Of a stretch of 64,000 nucleotides of DNA, positions 26,108-35,086 are shown in pieces. Both the position numbers and the translations under genes were made by a program. The notes under the pieces were generated by a model, which saw only the letters and a program-made list of their open reading frames with translations, ran no database searches and was not told the DNA's origin. Origin of the DNA: an uncultured Maribacter sp. (GTDB lineage: Bacteria; Bacteroidota; Bacteroidia; Flavobacteriales; Flavobacteriaceae); NCBI GenBank assembly GCA_947504045.1, contig CANNFY010000003.1:124001-188000 (forward strand), written 5' to 3'. The stretch's first letter is position 1, and the number at the start of each line of letters is the position of its first letter.

Positions 26108-27625
26108 TTAGGCTTTTTTTTGGGGCGTGGTTACTTTTTTTTGGTATTGACTTGGTGTAAGAAGAGTTTCTTTTTTAAAAGCCTTGTTAAATGTAACCTT
26201 ATTGTTATAACCAACCTCGTATGCTATATCAATCATGGTCATGTTTTTTGAGGAATTATCATTTATAATTTCCTTAGCCTCTCTTATGCGGTACCAATTA
26301 ATTAGCTCATGAAAATTCATGTTAAAATGTTCATTTATTACTTGCGATGCATTATGTCTTGTGGTTTGTAAATTAGAAGCAACCATTTCTAAATTTATAG
26401 TATTCTCTTTGTAGATTTTATCTACATCAAATAATTTAGTAAGGTTACTTTTTAGTTCTTTTGATAAGCTATTGGTTAAGGCAGACTTTTTGTATTTAAA
26501 GAATAATATATTGTTCGAATTTAAAGAACCACTAAAAACGTCTGGCTGTGCATTTGCGGAGTATCCTAAATATAGAATCATTGTTGCCATTGCAAATATT
26601 TGCATATTGTAGAAAAAACCTGCAGAAATATTGTTTAAAGAAAGTACGCCATAAATACAATAGCAAATTAAGTATAAGAAGTGTATTCTATATATGTTTT
26701 TTTTCCACACTTTGTTTTCGTCCGAAAGTTTTGGGTTTAATTGGCTTTTCTTAAATATCTTCCTTATAAATACACCATATATTAATAGGGATATAATTTT
26801 TAAAACTACAATGGTTATAAACTCTGTAGAGTTTTCTGAAGTATAACCAGATGCTTCATTAATAAGAATTTCCAATTTTGTACTTGCCGGAAGAAAATAT
26901 TTAGGAATTAAGTAAATAAAAATTAATAAAGTAGGTATTAAATGAAGTAGGTCTTTTCTTTTAAAAGTATACTGCTGCGTAATTCTTTTAAAATAAAAAT
27001 AAAGTAACGGACCGTATAAAAAAGAAAACCCTGTGGATATTAAATAAGAATTAGGAAAATTAAATTGATAGTTAGTTAAGAAGAGAAATATATGTATTAT
27101 AAATATAGAATGTATAAAAATAAATGCACTAATTAATTTCTTAGCAATAGAGTCAATTTTTTTATTAAAATGAATAATTACAGTTAAGTAAAATCCAATG
27201 AGTGCAACATATAGGTATATAAAAGTCCAGGTGTTAAAACCTGGAGTGTATTTTTTTTCTATTTTGTTAAATTCTTTAGTTTCTCTAATAGAGTCAAACC
27301 CACTATCCGCTAAAACGGTTGGTTTATATTCGCTATGTAAGTATTTTTCAAGGTACTCTAGGCTTTTTTGTGTTTTTTTTAAAGCAGAGTAGCTAAGGGC
27401 AATTTTTTTTAAGACTATAGGTTTTTTTACATCTTCTTTTTTTAAGGCTAATTGGTAAGTTTCTATAGCCTCGCTGTAATTTTGTTCCAAAAATAAATTA
27501 TCAGCTTTCTCATGAAAGTTGACAAGAGGTGGTTCTTTAGTTGTTGTTTTATCTGTTGTTAAAACAGAGGAATACAGATTAACAGACAAAAATAAGAACA
27601 TTACTAAGATTTTTAATCTCCTCAT
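26108..27625 (-). CDS. Membrane-bound AraC-type regulator with TPR and multi-TM sensor
   Basis: 505 aa. Signal-anchor (residues 3-20), a short periplasmic region with TPR-like repeats (about 35-105, for example NYSEAIETYQLALKK and KKTQKSLEYLEKYL), seven or eight membrane helices (about 130-365), then a cytoplasmic AraC HTH domain (about 400-505; DIAYEVGYNNKVTFNKAFKKE is the second HTH). This layout is frequent in Flavobacteriia: a one-component regulator whose sensor stays in the membrane. Ligand and targets are unknown. It stands alone on the minus strand. Confidence 0.88.
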   Translation of the reverse strand: MRRLKILVMFLFLSVNLYSSVLTTDKTTTKEPPLVNFHEKADNLFLEQNYSEAIETYQLALKKEDVKKPIVLKKIALSYSALKKTQKSLEYLEKYLHSEYKPTVLADSGFDSIRETKEFNKIEKKYTPGFNTWTFIYLYVALIGFYLTVIIHFNKKIDSIAKKLISAFIFIHSIFIIHIFLFLTNYQFNFPNSYLISTGFSFLYGPLLYFYFKRITQQYTFKRKDLLHLIPTLLIFIYLIPKYFLPASTKLEILINEASGYTSENSTEFITIVVLKIISLLIYGVFIRKIFKKSQLNPKLSDENKVWKKNIYRIHFLYLICYCIYGVLSLNNISAGFFYNMQIFAMATMILYLGYSANAQPDVFSGSLNSNNILFFKYKKSALTNSLSKELKSNLTKLFDVDKIYKENTINLEMVASNLQTTRHNASQVINEHFNMNFHELINWYRIREAKEIINDNSSKNMTMIDIAYEVGYNNKVTFNKAFKKETLLTPSQYQKKVTTPQKKA

Positions 27626-27971
27626 TATATTGTTTGGTCGTTTTTTTACTTACTGTAATTAGTGAATAAATATAATAAAAACGGTAGACATTAACCGAAT
27701 ATTTGTTTTAATAACAAAGTATATACCGATAAAAGTTTACCTTTTTAAACGTAATAAATAGGGGGGATTTTATTTTTAAATTAAAAAAAAACCGGTGCTC
27801 CCACCGGTTTAAACTAACTAACTCAAAAATTACTAACTTAAAATAACTTCTACAAAAATCTTTAATTAATTTTTATTTTTAGTTAAATAAAGATTAAATT
27901 TTCAATAATTTATGTGTTCTATTAAAAATAACGTAAAAGTGTTAAGAAAATTGTGGTTGTTATAATTTACT
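27626..27971. other. 346-base intergenic region between two minus-strand genes
   Basis: Contains a minus-strand terminator (27783-27810), a G6 run (27762-27767) upstream of the AraC-type gene, and a 160-base AT-rich 3' UTR of the DUF4197 gene that includes the near-repeated pattern CTAACTAACT...TACTAACT (27814-27838) right beside the terminator. No coding signal. Confidence 0.5.
27783..27810 (-). terminator. Strong minus-strand terminator
   Basis: AAACCGGTG (27789-27797) pairs with CACCGGTTT (27802-27810) around CTCC; on the minus strand the stem is followed by eight or more T. Ends the DUF4197 transcript after a long 3' UTR. Confidence 0.85.
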
Positions 27972-28679
27972 TTAATCCTGTAATACAAATACCTTTTTAA
28001 GTAAATCTGATGTTCTAGAAGATACTTTATTTCTAATTTCTTTTTCTTCTACAGCAATCATGGTATAAACTCCATTTAAAGCTTCTTGGGTAACGTAATT
28101 TGTTAAATCAGTATCCACTTTGTTGGTAAGAGGAATGCTGTTGTATTTAGTAATTAAATTTTCCCATATTTTATCAGCTCCTACTTTTTGAAAAGAATTA
28201 GAAATTACAGGAGAAAATTTATTGTATAAACTTGTTTGTGTTTCTTGGGTTAGGTATTTTGTTGCAGCATCATCTGATCCAAGTAAAATACTTTTGGCGT
28301 CTGTAAAAGAAATTCCTTTTATAGCATCTACAAATATTGGAGTAGCTTCGCTAACGGCATCTTCAGCAGCTCTATTTAAAACTTTAAGGCCTTCATCTGC
28401 AAGTTTTCCAAGACCAATATTTCTTAAAGTTTTATCTACTTTTTGTAATTCTTCCGGAAGTGCAATTTTTACAAGTTCGTTTTTGTAAAACCCATCTTCA
28501 GATGTAAGTTTGGTTACTTGTTTGTCTATACCTAATTGTAAAGCTTCTTGTAAGCCTTTAGCTATGTCTAAATTACCAACTCCGGCAGTTTCTTGAGGTA
28601 ATTGATTAACAATTTGTTGTAAGTCTCCACAAGAGAAAAGTTGTAATACTGTAAAAGCAATAATAATTTTTTTGTACAT
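27972..28679 (-). CDS. DUF4197 lipoprotein
   Basis: 235 aa with a lipoprotein signal peptide (lipobox LFSC, Cys17). The remainder is a helical DUF4197 domain: AKGLQEALQLGIDKQV (about 40-55), VKIALPEELQKVDKTLRNIGLG (about 70-91), AVSEATPIFVDAIKGISFTDAKSILLGSDDAATKYL (about 110-145). The family is widespread in proteobacteria and Bacteroidetes and has no known function; periplasmic or outer-membrane facing by its lipid anchor. purU lies 26 bases upstream on the same strand, so the two are probably co-transcribed. Confidence 0.88.
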   Translation of the reverse strand: MYKKIIIAFTVLQLFSCGDLQQIVNQLPQETAGVGNLDIAKGLQEALQLGIDKQVTKLTSEDGFYKNELVKIALPEELQKVDKTLRNIGLGKLADEGLKVLNRAAEDAVSEATPIFVDAIKGISFTDAKSILLGSDDAATKYLTQETQTSLYNKFSPVISNSFQKVGADKIWENLITKYNSIPLTNKVDTDLTNYVTQEALNGVYTMIAVEEKEIRNKVSSRTSDLLKKVFVLQD

Positions 28680-28705
28680 TTTAGTAGGTGTTTTGATAAT
28701 TTAAT

Positions 28706-29557
28706 TTATGAAAAAATAATTGTTTTGTTTTTGTAAACCATAGTTTTACTAGCAATATGAAGCTTTACAGCTCTAGATAATACTATCTTCTCTAAATCTC
28801 TTCCTTTTGCAATAAAATCGCTAATAGTATGTGAGTGCGATACGGTAGTTACATCCTGTTCTATAATTGGTCCTGCATCTAATTCTTCCGTAACATAATG
28901 GCTTGTTGCGCCAATTATTTTAACTCCTCTTGCAAAAGCTGCATGGTAGGGTTTTGCGCCTGCAAATGCCGGTAAAAAAGAATGGTGTATGTTAATAATG
29001 TTATTAGGAAATTTATCTATAACAGTATTTGTAACTATTTGCATATATCTTGCTAAAACTATAAAGTCTATATTATGTTCTTTAAGTAACTTTAATTGCT
29101 TTTGTTCGGCATCAGCTTTTGTTTCTTTTGTGACAGGAATATGGTAAAAAGGTATGTTGAATTGTTCTGCAACGTATTCCAAATCTTTATGATTGCTAAG
29201 TATAAAAGGTATTTCTACATCTAGCTCTCCAGAGTTAAATCTACTTAATAAATCATATAAACAATGGTTGTATTTGGATACAAATACCGCCATTTTTAAT
29301 TTTTCTTTTTCTTCTTTTATGCTCCATTGCATTTTATATGGCTGTGCTAAATTTTTGTCAAATTCAGAAGAAAATGTAGAAAGATTAAAATTTGGGTTGT
29401 CAAAATCACTTTCTAAGCGCATAAAAAATATATCAGCAGCTTTGTCTACATGTTGATCTAAATATATAATATTACCGCCTTTAGAATGTATGAATCCGGT
29501 AACAATACTTATTATTCCAGCTTGATCTGGGCAATGTATTAATATAGAGGTTTTCAA
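28706..29557 (-). CDS. purU: Formyltetrahydrofolate deformylase
   Basis: 283 aa from a TTG at 29557, giving (M)KTSILIHCPDQAG, the usual PurU N-terminus. An in-frame ATG at 29596 would add 13 residues with no family counterpart, but cannot be excluded. Hydrolyses 10-formyl-THF to formate and THF, balancing one-carbon units and feeding formate to PurT. N-terminal ACT domain (1-80) and C-terminal formyltransferase fold with YMQIV, NIHHSFLPAFAGAKPYHAA and GATSHYVTEELDAGPIIEQ, which contain the catalytic Asn, His and Asp. Confidence 0.93.
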   Translation of the reverse strand: MKTSILIHCPDQAGIISIVTGFIHSKGGNIIYLDQHVDKAADIFFMRLESDFDNPNFNLSTFSSEFDKNLAQPYKMQWSIKEEKEKLKMAVFVSKYNHCLYDLLSRFNSGELDVEIPFILSNHKDLEYVAEQFNIPFYHIPVTKETKADAEQKQLKLLKEHNIDFIVLARYMQIVTNTVIDKFPNNIINIHHSFLPAFAGAKPYHAAFARGVKIIGATSHYVTEELDAGPIIEQDVTTVSHSHTISDFIAKGRDLEKIVLSRAVKLHIASKTMVYKNKTIIFS

Positions 29558-29656
29558 GATATATGTTTTAAAGTCCAAAATTAGGACATTATACATATCA
29601 AACTAAAAAAAAAAGATATTTTTATAAGTATATAGGAGAAAAGTAGTGTTAAAAAC

Positions 29657-30046
29657 TTATTTTAAAGAATTTCTCCAGCTTTTGTAAGACTTTTTAAAAG
29701 TGTATACTTCGTTTCTTAACAAATTAATGTACTCTTTTTCTTTTATGCCATCTTTTTCTAAACCAGTGCAGTAAGATGCCATGTTTTGAAGCATAATATT
29801 TATGTGAAGAGCATTTTTAAGACGTTCTGTTTTGCACTTAGTATATTCTGCTTGAGCTATTTTTTGAGGAATAAGAATAGCGTCTGTAAGTAAAGAATTT
29901 GCAATTATATCTCTTAAACTGTTAGATTGGTAAAGTTTTAATAAATCTTTGTTTAAAGAAACGTAACTAGCTATTTCTCTGCTAATAATGCAAAGTTCTA
30001 AAGCCTTTTTGTAGACAGGGTTCGTTCTTAAACTTCTGTGGGACAC
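29657..30046 (-). CDS. Helical hypothetical protein (four-helix-bundle type)
   Basis: 129 aa, predicted almost entirely helical: helices at about 8-28, 30-62, 65-95 and 100-127. The segment SLLTDAILIPQKIAQAE in the middle resembles the S-x-x-R-A-x-x-S-I-P-x-N-I-A-E motif of the four-helix-bundle (23S rRNA intervening-sequence protein) family, but similarity is weak. No signal peptide. Located on the minus strand, 99 bases upstream of purU. Function unknown. Confidence 0.65.
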   Translation of the reverse strand: MSHRSLRTNPVYKKALELCIISREIASYVSLNKDLLKLYQSNSLRDIIANSLLTDAILIPQKIAQAEYTKCKTERLKNALHINIMLQNMASYCTGLEKDGIKEKEYINLLRNEVYTFKKSYKSWRNSLK

Positions 30047-30166
30047 GGTTTAAACATTTAGTATTAACTAGTATAAAGTTACGTCGCATTTAAAATAAAT
30101 TTATTTAAAAAAAATAGTAAATTAGCTATTTTGCTTTAAATTATAAATTAAAATACAATAATAGTT

Positions 30167-30619
30167 TTGAAAACAAAGATTGATGAGTTGAATTGGAAAA
30201 TACTTCATTTTTTACAAGAAAATGCAAGAGAATCGTATACTACTATTGGAAAAAAAATAGGTTTAACGGCTCCTGCGGTTGCAGAGAGAGTTAAAAAAAT
30301 GGAAGACTTAGGTATAATACAAGGGTATAATACAAAAGTGTCTCATGCTTTAACAGGGCATCAGCTAAAAGCAATAATTACTTTAAGAGCTTTTATGGGA
30401 AAATTAAAGCCTTTTTTGGTAATTGTAAAAGAGTACAAAGAGGTAATAAATTGCTATAGAATTACAGGAAACGAAAATATTGTAATGGAGGTGGTATTAA
30501 AAGATCAATTTCATTTAGAGCAATTTATAGACAAACTAATACAATATGGAGAAACTAGAACCCATATAATTTTATCTAATGTTGTTACAAATGCTCCAGT
30601 TGGTAAATTACATTCTTAA
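30167..30619 (+). CDS. Lrp/AsnC-family transcriptional regulator
   Basis: 150 aa from a TTG start at 30167; the family N-terminus (KTKIDELNWKILHFLQENARESYTTIGKKIGLTAPAVAERVKKMEDLGII) begins at once, so no longer form is needed. HTH at about residues 22-45, then an RAM/ACT-like effector domain (about 65-145). Feast/famine regulators respond to amino acids and act as octamers or dimers. Target unknown; neighbours do not suggest one. Confidence 0.92.
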   Translation: MKTKIDELNWKILHFLQENARESYTTIGKKIGLTAPAVAERVKKMEDLGIIQGYNTKVSHALTGHQLKAIITLRAFMGKLKPFLVIVKEYKEVINCYRITGNENIVMEVVLKDQFHLEQFIDKLIQYGETRTHIILSNVVTNAPVGKLHS

Positions 30620-30625
30620 ATGTGC

Positions 30626-30648
30626 TAATTTTGATGGTCTTAAATTTG
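30626..30648 (+). promoter_or_regulatory. Two -7 promoter elements upstream of the MscS gene
   Basis: TAATTTTG (30626-30633) and TAAATTTG (30641-30648) both match TAnnTTTG, 49 and 34 bases before the ATG at 30682. Either could drive the channel gene. Confidence 0.45.
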
Positions 30649-30681
30649 TGAGTAATTTTTATTATCCTTTATTTTATTGGT

Positions 30682-31506
30682 ATGGATTTAGATAAATTAA
30701 ATGAGTATTTAATTTTAGCGCAGGAAAAGATTATTTTTTTTCTTCCTAAAATTGTTATGGCTGGCTTAATCTTTTGGGTTGGTTTTAAAGTAATAAAAAA
30801 ATTAGTTGTTTGGTTAGGGGTTGTGCTCGAAAAAGCAGGTTTTTCAGATACATTAAGACCCTTTTTAACCTCTACAGCAGGTGTGCTTTTAAAAGGGGCG
30901 GTACTTTTTGTTATAGCATCTGTAATTGGGGCAGATTTAACGGGTCTTGTTGCTATATTAGCAGCTGCAGGGTTTGCTATAGGTATGGCATTACAAGGTA
31001 GTTTGGGGAATTTTGCATCAGGAATACTAATATTAACTTTAAAGCCATATAAAGTTGGAGATTGGATTCAGTTAGAGGATAAATTTGGGAGAGTTGAAGA
31101 AATAGGTATTTTTAGTACAGATGTATTAACACCTGGAAATAAAATTTTGATTATTCCTAACTCTAAGGTAACGGATAATGTGGTTACCAACTATTCGGAA
31201 AAAGGGATGATACGTTTAGAGGTTACGGTTACAATGCCCTACGCGGAGAGTTTTCCTAAAGTACAGCAGATAATACAAAATGCATTACGTACAGTGCCTA
31301 AAATTTTAGAGGAACCTAAAGCTGAAATTGGTATTAGTACATTTGACTCACATAATATAGAACTCTTAGTTAGGCCTTACGTTATTCCAGACGACTATTG
31401 GGAGGTTACTTTTGAAACAAATAAAGCCATTAAAAAAGCTTTTAGTGATCACGGTATTAATGTAGCTTACTCTGAAGGAATAGAAATTGGTGTAATAGGT
31501 GAGTAG
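30682..31506 (+). CDS. Small-conductance mechanosensitive channel (MscS family)
   Basis: 274 aa, the size of E. coli MscS. Three membrane helices (about 18-40, 60-80, 86-115); the pore helix TM3 has the Gly/Ala packing pattern LAAAGFAIGMALQGSLGNFASGILIL (about 94-119). Beta domain follows (KPYKVGDWIQL, ITIPNS-like LIIPNSKV), then the alpha/beta cage. Opens at high membrane tension to release osmolytes. A second MscS-like gene lies at 46741. Confidence 0.93.
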   Translation: MDLDKLNEYLILAQEKIIFFLPKIVMAGLIFWVGFKVIKKLVVWLGVVLEKAGFSDTLRPFLTSTAGVLLKGAVLFVIASVIGADLTGLVAILAAAGFAIGMALQGSLGNFASGILILTLKPYKVGDWIQLEDKFGRVEEIGIFSTDVLTPGNKILIIPNSKVTDNVVTNYSEKGMIRLEVTVTMPYAESFPKVQQIIQNALRTVPKILEEPKAEIGISTFDSHNIELLVRPYVIPDDYWEVTFETNKAIKKAFSDHGINVAYSEGIEIGVIGE

Positions 31507-31565
31507 TTTTCTAAATATCAGATTAAATAAATAATTATGGCTAGGTTTTTGATACGTTTTATGGT

Positions 31566-32975
31566 ATGAAATATATAGGTTTATTTGTCTTTGTTATAAT
31601 GTCATGGACTGGTACTGCGCAAGAAGTAACTTTAAAAAAAGGAGTTGTTCTAGAATCGGTAAAAGTAAATGACACCCTTAATGAAAGTTTTTCGCTTTAT
31701 TTACCAACTGCATTTAACACAGACCAAGCATGGCCTGTTTTATTTGTTTTTAACTTAAAAGGTAAAAGTGTACAAGCTATAAGAATGTTTACTAATGCTG
31801 CGGAAAAGCAAGGGTATATTTTAGCAGCTTCTAACTCGATAAAAGATACTTTATCAATAACAAATAACATTTTAATTACGAATAGAATGTTTAACAAGGT
31901 ATTTTCTTTGTTACCAATTAGGCAAAATAGAGTGTATACTGCAGGTTATTCTGAAGGAGGTAGGTTTGCAACTTTGGTGCCAACATTTATAAAAGGAGTT
32001 ACCGGAGTTTTATCTTGCAGTTCTACTATAGCAAATAAAGAAATTTTAAGCACAAAAAAACCTTTTTATTATATAGGTATTGTTGGTAAAGAAGATTATC
32101 TGTACTCCGAAATGCTTAAAACAACAAAAATTTTAAATAGACTTAAGTTTCCTAACCAATTGTTGATACATGATTTTGGCAGGGAGTGGCCTGCTGTTGA
32201 AAAAATAGAAGAAGCCTTAGTGTATTTTAATTTAGCTGCTATGTCTAAAAATACAATAAAAAAAGATTCTATATATGTAAAACAAGAGTATGATAAAGGC
32301 ATAAAAAAAGCGAATCTTTTTTTAGCAGCTGGTAAGCCTTTGTATGCAGAGAATGTATTAAGCCAAATGTTATTAGGGTATAAGACATTAATAAATGTAG
32401 ATTCTTTAAAATATACCTTAAAGAAAACAAAAAGAAGTAAGTTGTATAAATCTAACAATAGTACAGAGAATGCTCTGTTGTTAAAAGAAGATTTTATAAT
32501 AGGGGAGTATAATTATTATTTGGAAGAAGATGTGGTAACTTATAATTATAATAATCTTGGTTGGTGGAAATACCAAACCGAAGAAATAGCCAAGCTTTTA
32601 AATAGTCCTAAAAAATTACAAAAACAATTAGGAGCAAGGTTGCAAAATTATTTAGAGGCTCTTGTTGCCGATAATATAGATATTGTTACTGCTGGTAGTA
32701 CTGTAGATGAAGAAGCTTTAAATTTTTTGTATATGTTAAAAACAATACTAGCGCCATCTAAATACGATAGTTATTTAAAAATAATCTCTTACAGTTCTAA
32801 AATTGAAGATTATGGTACCGCTATATTTTATTTGGAAGAACTTCTTTCTAACGGTTATACAAATACAGAAGAATTGTATAAACTAGAGCATACAGGATTA
32901 TTAAGAATTAGCCCCGAATTTAATGAGACGGTTGCAAAATATTTAAATGCAGCGCGTTATGATATTACCGAGTAG
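31566..32975 (+). CDS. Secreted alpha/beta-hydrolase-like protein with C-terminal helical repeats
   Basis: 469 aa. Signal peptide (1-18). Residues about 20-225 follow an alpha/beta-hydrolase pattern: WPVLFVFNLKGK, then the nucleophile elbow GYSEGG (Ser about 125) and a strand PFYYIGIVGKEDYLY that would carry the acid. I did not find a clear catalytic His. Residues about 250-465 are helical with TPR-like pairs (ANLFLAAGKPLYAENVLSQML; IFYLEELLSNGYTN). Enzymatic activity is not certain. Its end overlaps the convergent MFS gene by 11 bases. Confidence 0.7.
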   Translation: MKYIGLFVFVIMSWTGTAQEVTLKKGVVLESVKVNDTLNESFSLYLPTAFNTDQAWPVLFVFNLKGKSVQAIRMFTNAAEKQGYILAASNSIKDTLSITNNILITNRMFNKVFSLLPIRQNRVYTAGYSEGGRFATLVPTFIKGVTGVLSCSSTIANKEILSTKKPFYYIGIVGKEDYLYSEMLKTTKILNRLKFPNQLLIHDFGREWPAVEKIEEALVYFNLAAMSKNTIKKDSIYVKQEYDKGIKKANLFLAAGKPLYAENVLSQMLLGYKTLINVDSLKYTLKKTKRSKLYKSNNSTENALLLKEDFIIGEYNYYLEEDVVTYNYNNLGWWKYQTEEIAKLLNSPKKLQKQLGARLQNYLEALVADNIDIVTAGSTVDEEALNFLYMLKTILAPSKYDSYLKIISYSSKIEDYGTAIFYLEELLSNGYTNTEELYKLEHTGLLRISPEFNETVAKYLNAARYDITE

Positions 32976-34170
32976 TAATCTCTTTTTTTTGAATTAAAAA
33001 CCATAGTAATAGTATACCTAAAATACCTATAAAAGTAATTATATACCAAGTTGTTGTATAACCAAAAGTGGCAATAGATTGCATGCCGGTATTATGGCCA
33101 AAAATATGCGCAATAGAAAATGCCATACTATAAAGAGCCATATACTCGCCTTGCTTTCCTTTTTTAGCTCTATCCATAGCTATGGCATTAGAAAAAGGAA
33201 AAGCAATCATTTCACCAAATGTCATTAAAAGCATGCCAATAACTAATATGCCTGCCCAATGTATACTATTTAGAACCAAAAAGCTTAGTGTAAGAAGTAT
33301 TAAACCTATTAAAACATACGTAATTTTATAGCTTTTTTTATTTTCTAAATATTTTATTAGAGGCATTTCTAAAGCAAATATAATAAAGCCATTACAGGCT
33401 AAAATAAGTCCTATTTGCGATTCGTTTAAAGCATATACTTCGCTGTAATATATAGGAATGGTAGAAAAATATTGTACAAAAGTAAAAGCAAGTAAAACTA
33501 AAACAGCAATAAAGGTAAGATAGTAATAGTCTTTATATGCAGAGGTAGGAGAATCATTATATATATTATATACAACCTTAGCTTTTTTTGGGTTTAAAGC
33601 TACAATTAATAATAGGCCAGCAATAATACATGTGCTACCATCTATCCAAAATAATTTGCCATAACCAAGAGTAGCTATTATAAACCCTCCAATAGCTGGA
33701 CCGGCAGAAAACCCAAGATTTATTGCCAAACGTATTAAAGTTACACTTCTGGTTTTGTTTTCTGGCTTGCTATAAGCGCTTAGTGCAACAAAAGCTGCAG
33801 GTCTAAAAGAATCCGCAATAATCATAAGAATAAAAATACCAATACAAATTGGCCAAAAAGTATGTAGTTGTTGTAGTGTTATAAAACAAATGCCAGTAAG
33901 TAGTAAGCTACTAAACATAACTTTGTAATACCCGAAAATATCTGTTAATTTTCCGCCTAACCAATTACCTATTAAAGAGCCTAAACCAAAAGCGCTCATA
34001 ATACTACCAATATTCTCTAGAGAAAATCCTAGACTTTTGGTTAAGTACAAAGAAAGAAAAGGAATTACCATAGTACCAGCTCTATTTATTAAAGTTATAA
34101 GTGCTAGCCACCAAACTTCTATAGATAAGCCTTTAAAAGAATTAATGTAATTGGTAAGTATTTTTTTCAT
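32965..34170 (-). CDS. MFS transporter
   Basis: 401 aa from the ATG at 34170. A start at 34197 is possible in frame but would lie inside a perfect terminator hairpin, so the shorter start is preferred. Twelve membrane helices in two six-helix halves; the loop 2-3 motif GNWLGGKLTDIFGYYKVM (about residues 63-80) matches the MFS A motif (G-x-L-a-D-r-x-G-r-k). Likely exports drugs or metabolites (YjiJ/MdtH-like); substrate unknown. Overlaps the convergent 31566-32975 gene by 11 bases. Confidence 0.88.
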   Translation of the reverse strand: MKKILTNYINSFKGLSIEVWWLALITLINRAGTMVIPFLSLYLTKSLGFSLENIGSIMSAFGLGSLIGNWLGGKLTDIFGYYKVMFSSLLLTGICFITLQQLHTFWPICIGIFILMIIADSFRPAAFVALSAYSKPENKTRSVTLIRLAINLGFSAGPAIGGFIIATLGYGKLFWIDGSTCIIAGLLLIVALNPKKAKVVYNIYNDSPTSAYKDYYYLTFIAVLVLLAFTFVQYFSTIPIYYSEVYALNESQIGLILACNGFIIFALEMPLIKYLENKKSYKITYVLIGLILLTLSFLVLNSIHWAGILVIGMLLMTFGEMIAFPFSNAIAMDRAKKGKQGEYMALYSMAFSIAHIFGHNTGMQSIATFGYTTTWYIITFIGILGILLLWFLIQKKEITTR

Positions 34171-34181
34171 TTTTTTGGTAT

Positions 34182-34212
34182 AAAAAAAGCCTGACAATAT
34201 TGTCAGGCTTTT
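34182..34212. terminator. Perfect hairpin with T-run immediately upstream of the MFS start
   Basis: AAAAGCCTGACAAT (34185-34198) and its exact complement (34199-34212). On the minus strand the stem is followed by seven T (34188-34182 as T on that strand) and the MFS ATG comes 11 bases later. It either ends an unannotated minus-strand transcript or attenuates MFS expression. Confidence 0.75.
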
Positions 34213-34236
34213 ATTTGTATAAATATGTTTTGAGTT

Positions 34237-34308
34237 TTATATATAGCATAGCCTGTTCAGTATTACTGAATATGAAAAGACACGCTTATATAAATTTAAA
34301 AAGTTCAT
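34237..34308 (-). CDS. Candidate 23-aa ORF upstream of a terminator
   Basis: ATG at 34308 to TAA at 34237-34239 on the minus strand; peptide starts MNFLNLYKRVFSY. It is the only minus-strand start-to-stop frame of note between the divergent DUF1684 gene and the terminator at 34182-34212. No -7 element is seen. It could be a leader peptide for attenuation of the MFS gene or chance. Confidence 0.2.
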   Translation of the reverse strand: MNFLNLYKRVFSYSVILNRLCYI

Positions 34309-34384
34309 TCTATAGGTTAAAGAGGTAAATTTAAATAAAATATTGCATATGTTGTATTTTTACAATACTTAAAATTTAATTAGG

Positions 34385-35035
34385 ATGAAATATATATTCG
34401 TAGTGTTTTCTTTGTTAGTATTAAATTGTAAACAAGAAAAAAAATTTCATGATGTGGCGCAATTAAAAAAAGTAGTAGTGCAAGACACATTGGTTAATGC
34501 TATTTTAGAATGGCAACAAGAACTTAATGAAGAATATGAAAATCCAGAAACATCGCCATTACCAGACCGTTATAGAAAAGATTTTAAAACATTAGATTTT
34601 TTTAAGCCAGATACAAGTTTTGTAGTTACTGCTACTTTTGAAAGAACACCTGAGGCAATTCCGTTTTTTATGCCTACAACTACAGAAAGAAAATCTAGAG
34701 AAGTGGTGTATGGTATAGCTACTTTTGTTTTAAAAGGTAAAACACACAAATTAGAAATTTATCAGAATAAGGCATTAATGCAACAAGAGGCTTATAAAGA
34801 TTATTTGTTTTTGCCATTTATAGATAAAACTAATGGGGAACAAACGTATGGCGGAGGACGTTATATAGATTTGTCTATTCCGAAAGGAAATACAATTGTA
34901 ATTAATTTTAATAAAGCATATAACCCATATTGTGCGTATAATAAAAAGTATTCTTGTCCTATTGTTCCTGGTATTAATAGTTTAGATATAGAGATATTGG
35001 CTGGTGTAAAAGCCTTTAAAAAAGGTAAGAAATAA
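34385..35035 (+). CDS. DUF1684 lipoprotein
   Basis: 216 aa. Lipoprotein signal peptide (lipobox LNC, Cys15). The DUF1684 domain spans about 35-210 and has its signature DKTNGEQTYGGGRYIDLSIP (about 146-165) and FNKAYNPYCAYNKKYSCPIVPGINSLDIEILAG (about 172-204). Proteins of this family have no established function. Single gene, closed by a strong terminator. Confidence 0.9.
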   Translation: MKYIFVVFSLLVLNCKQEKKFHDVAQLKKVVVQDTLVNAILEWQQELNEEYENPETSPLPDRYRKDFKTLDFFKPDTSFVVTATFERTPEAIPFFMPTTTERKSREVVYGIATFVLKGKTHKLEIYQNKALMQQEAYKDYLFLPFIDKTNGEQTYGGGRYIDLSIPKGNTIVINFNKAYNPYCAYNKKYSCPIVPGINSLDIEILAGVKAFKKGKK

Positions 35036-35036
35036 A

Positions 35037-35066
35037 AAAAGGCCTTGCATTTCTGCAAGGCCTTTT
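35037..35066. terminator. Bidirectional rho-independent terminator
   Basis: AAAAGGCCTTGCA (35037-35049) pairs with TGCAAGGCCTTTT (35054-35066); between the convergent DUF1684 and porin genes. Confidence 0.9.
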
Positions 35067-35086
35067 ATATTCTATATTTTCTTTAC

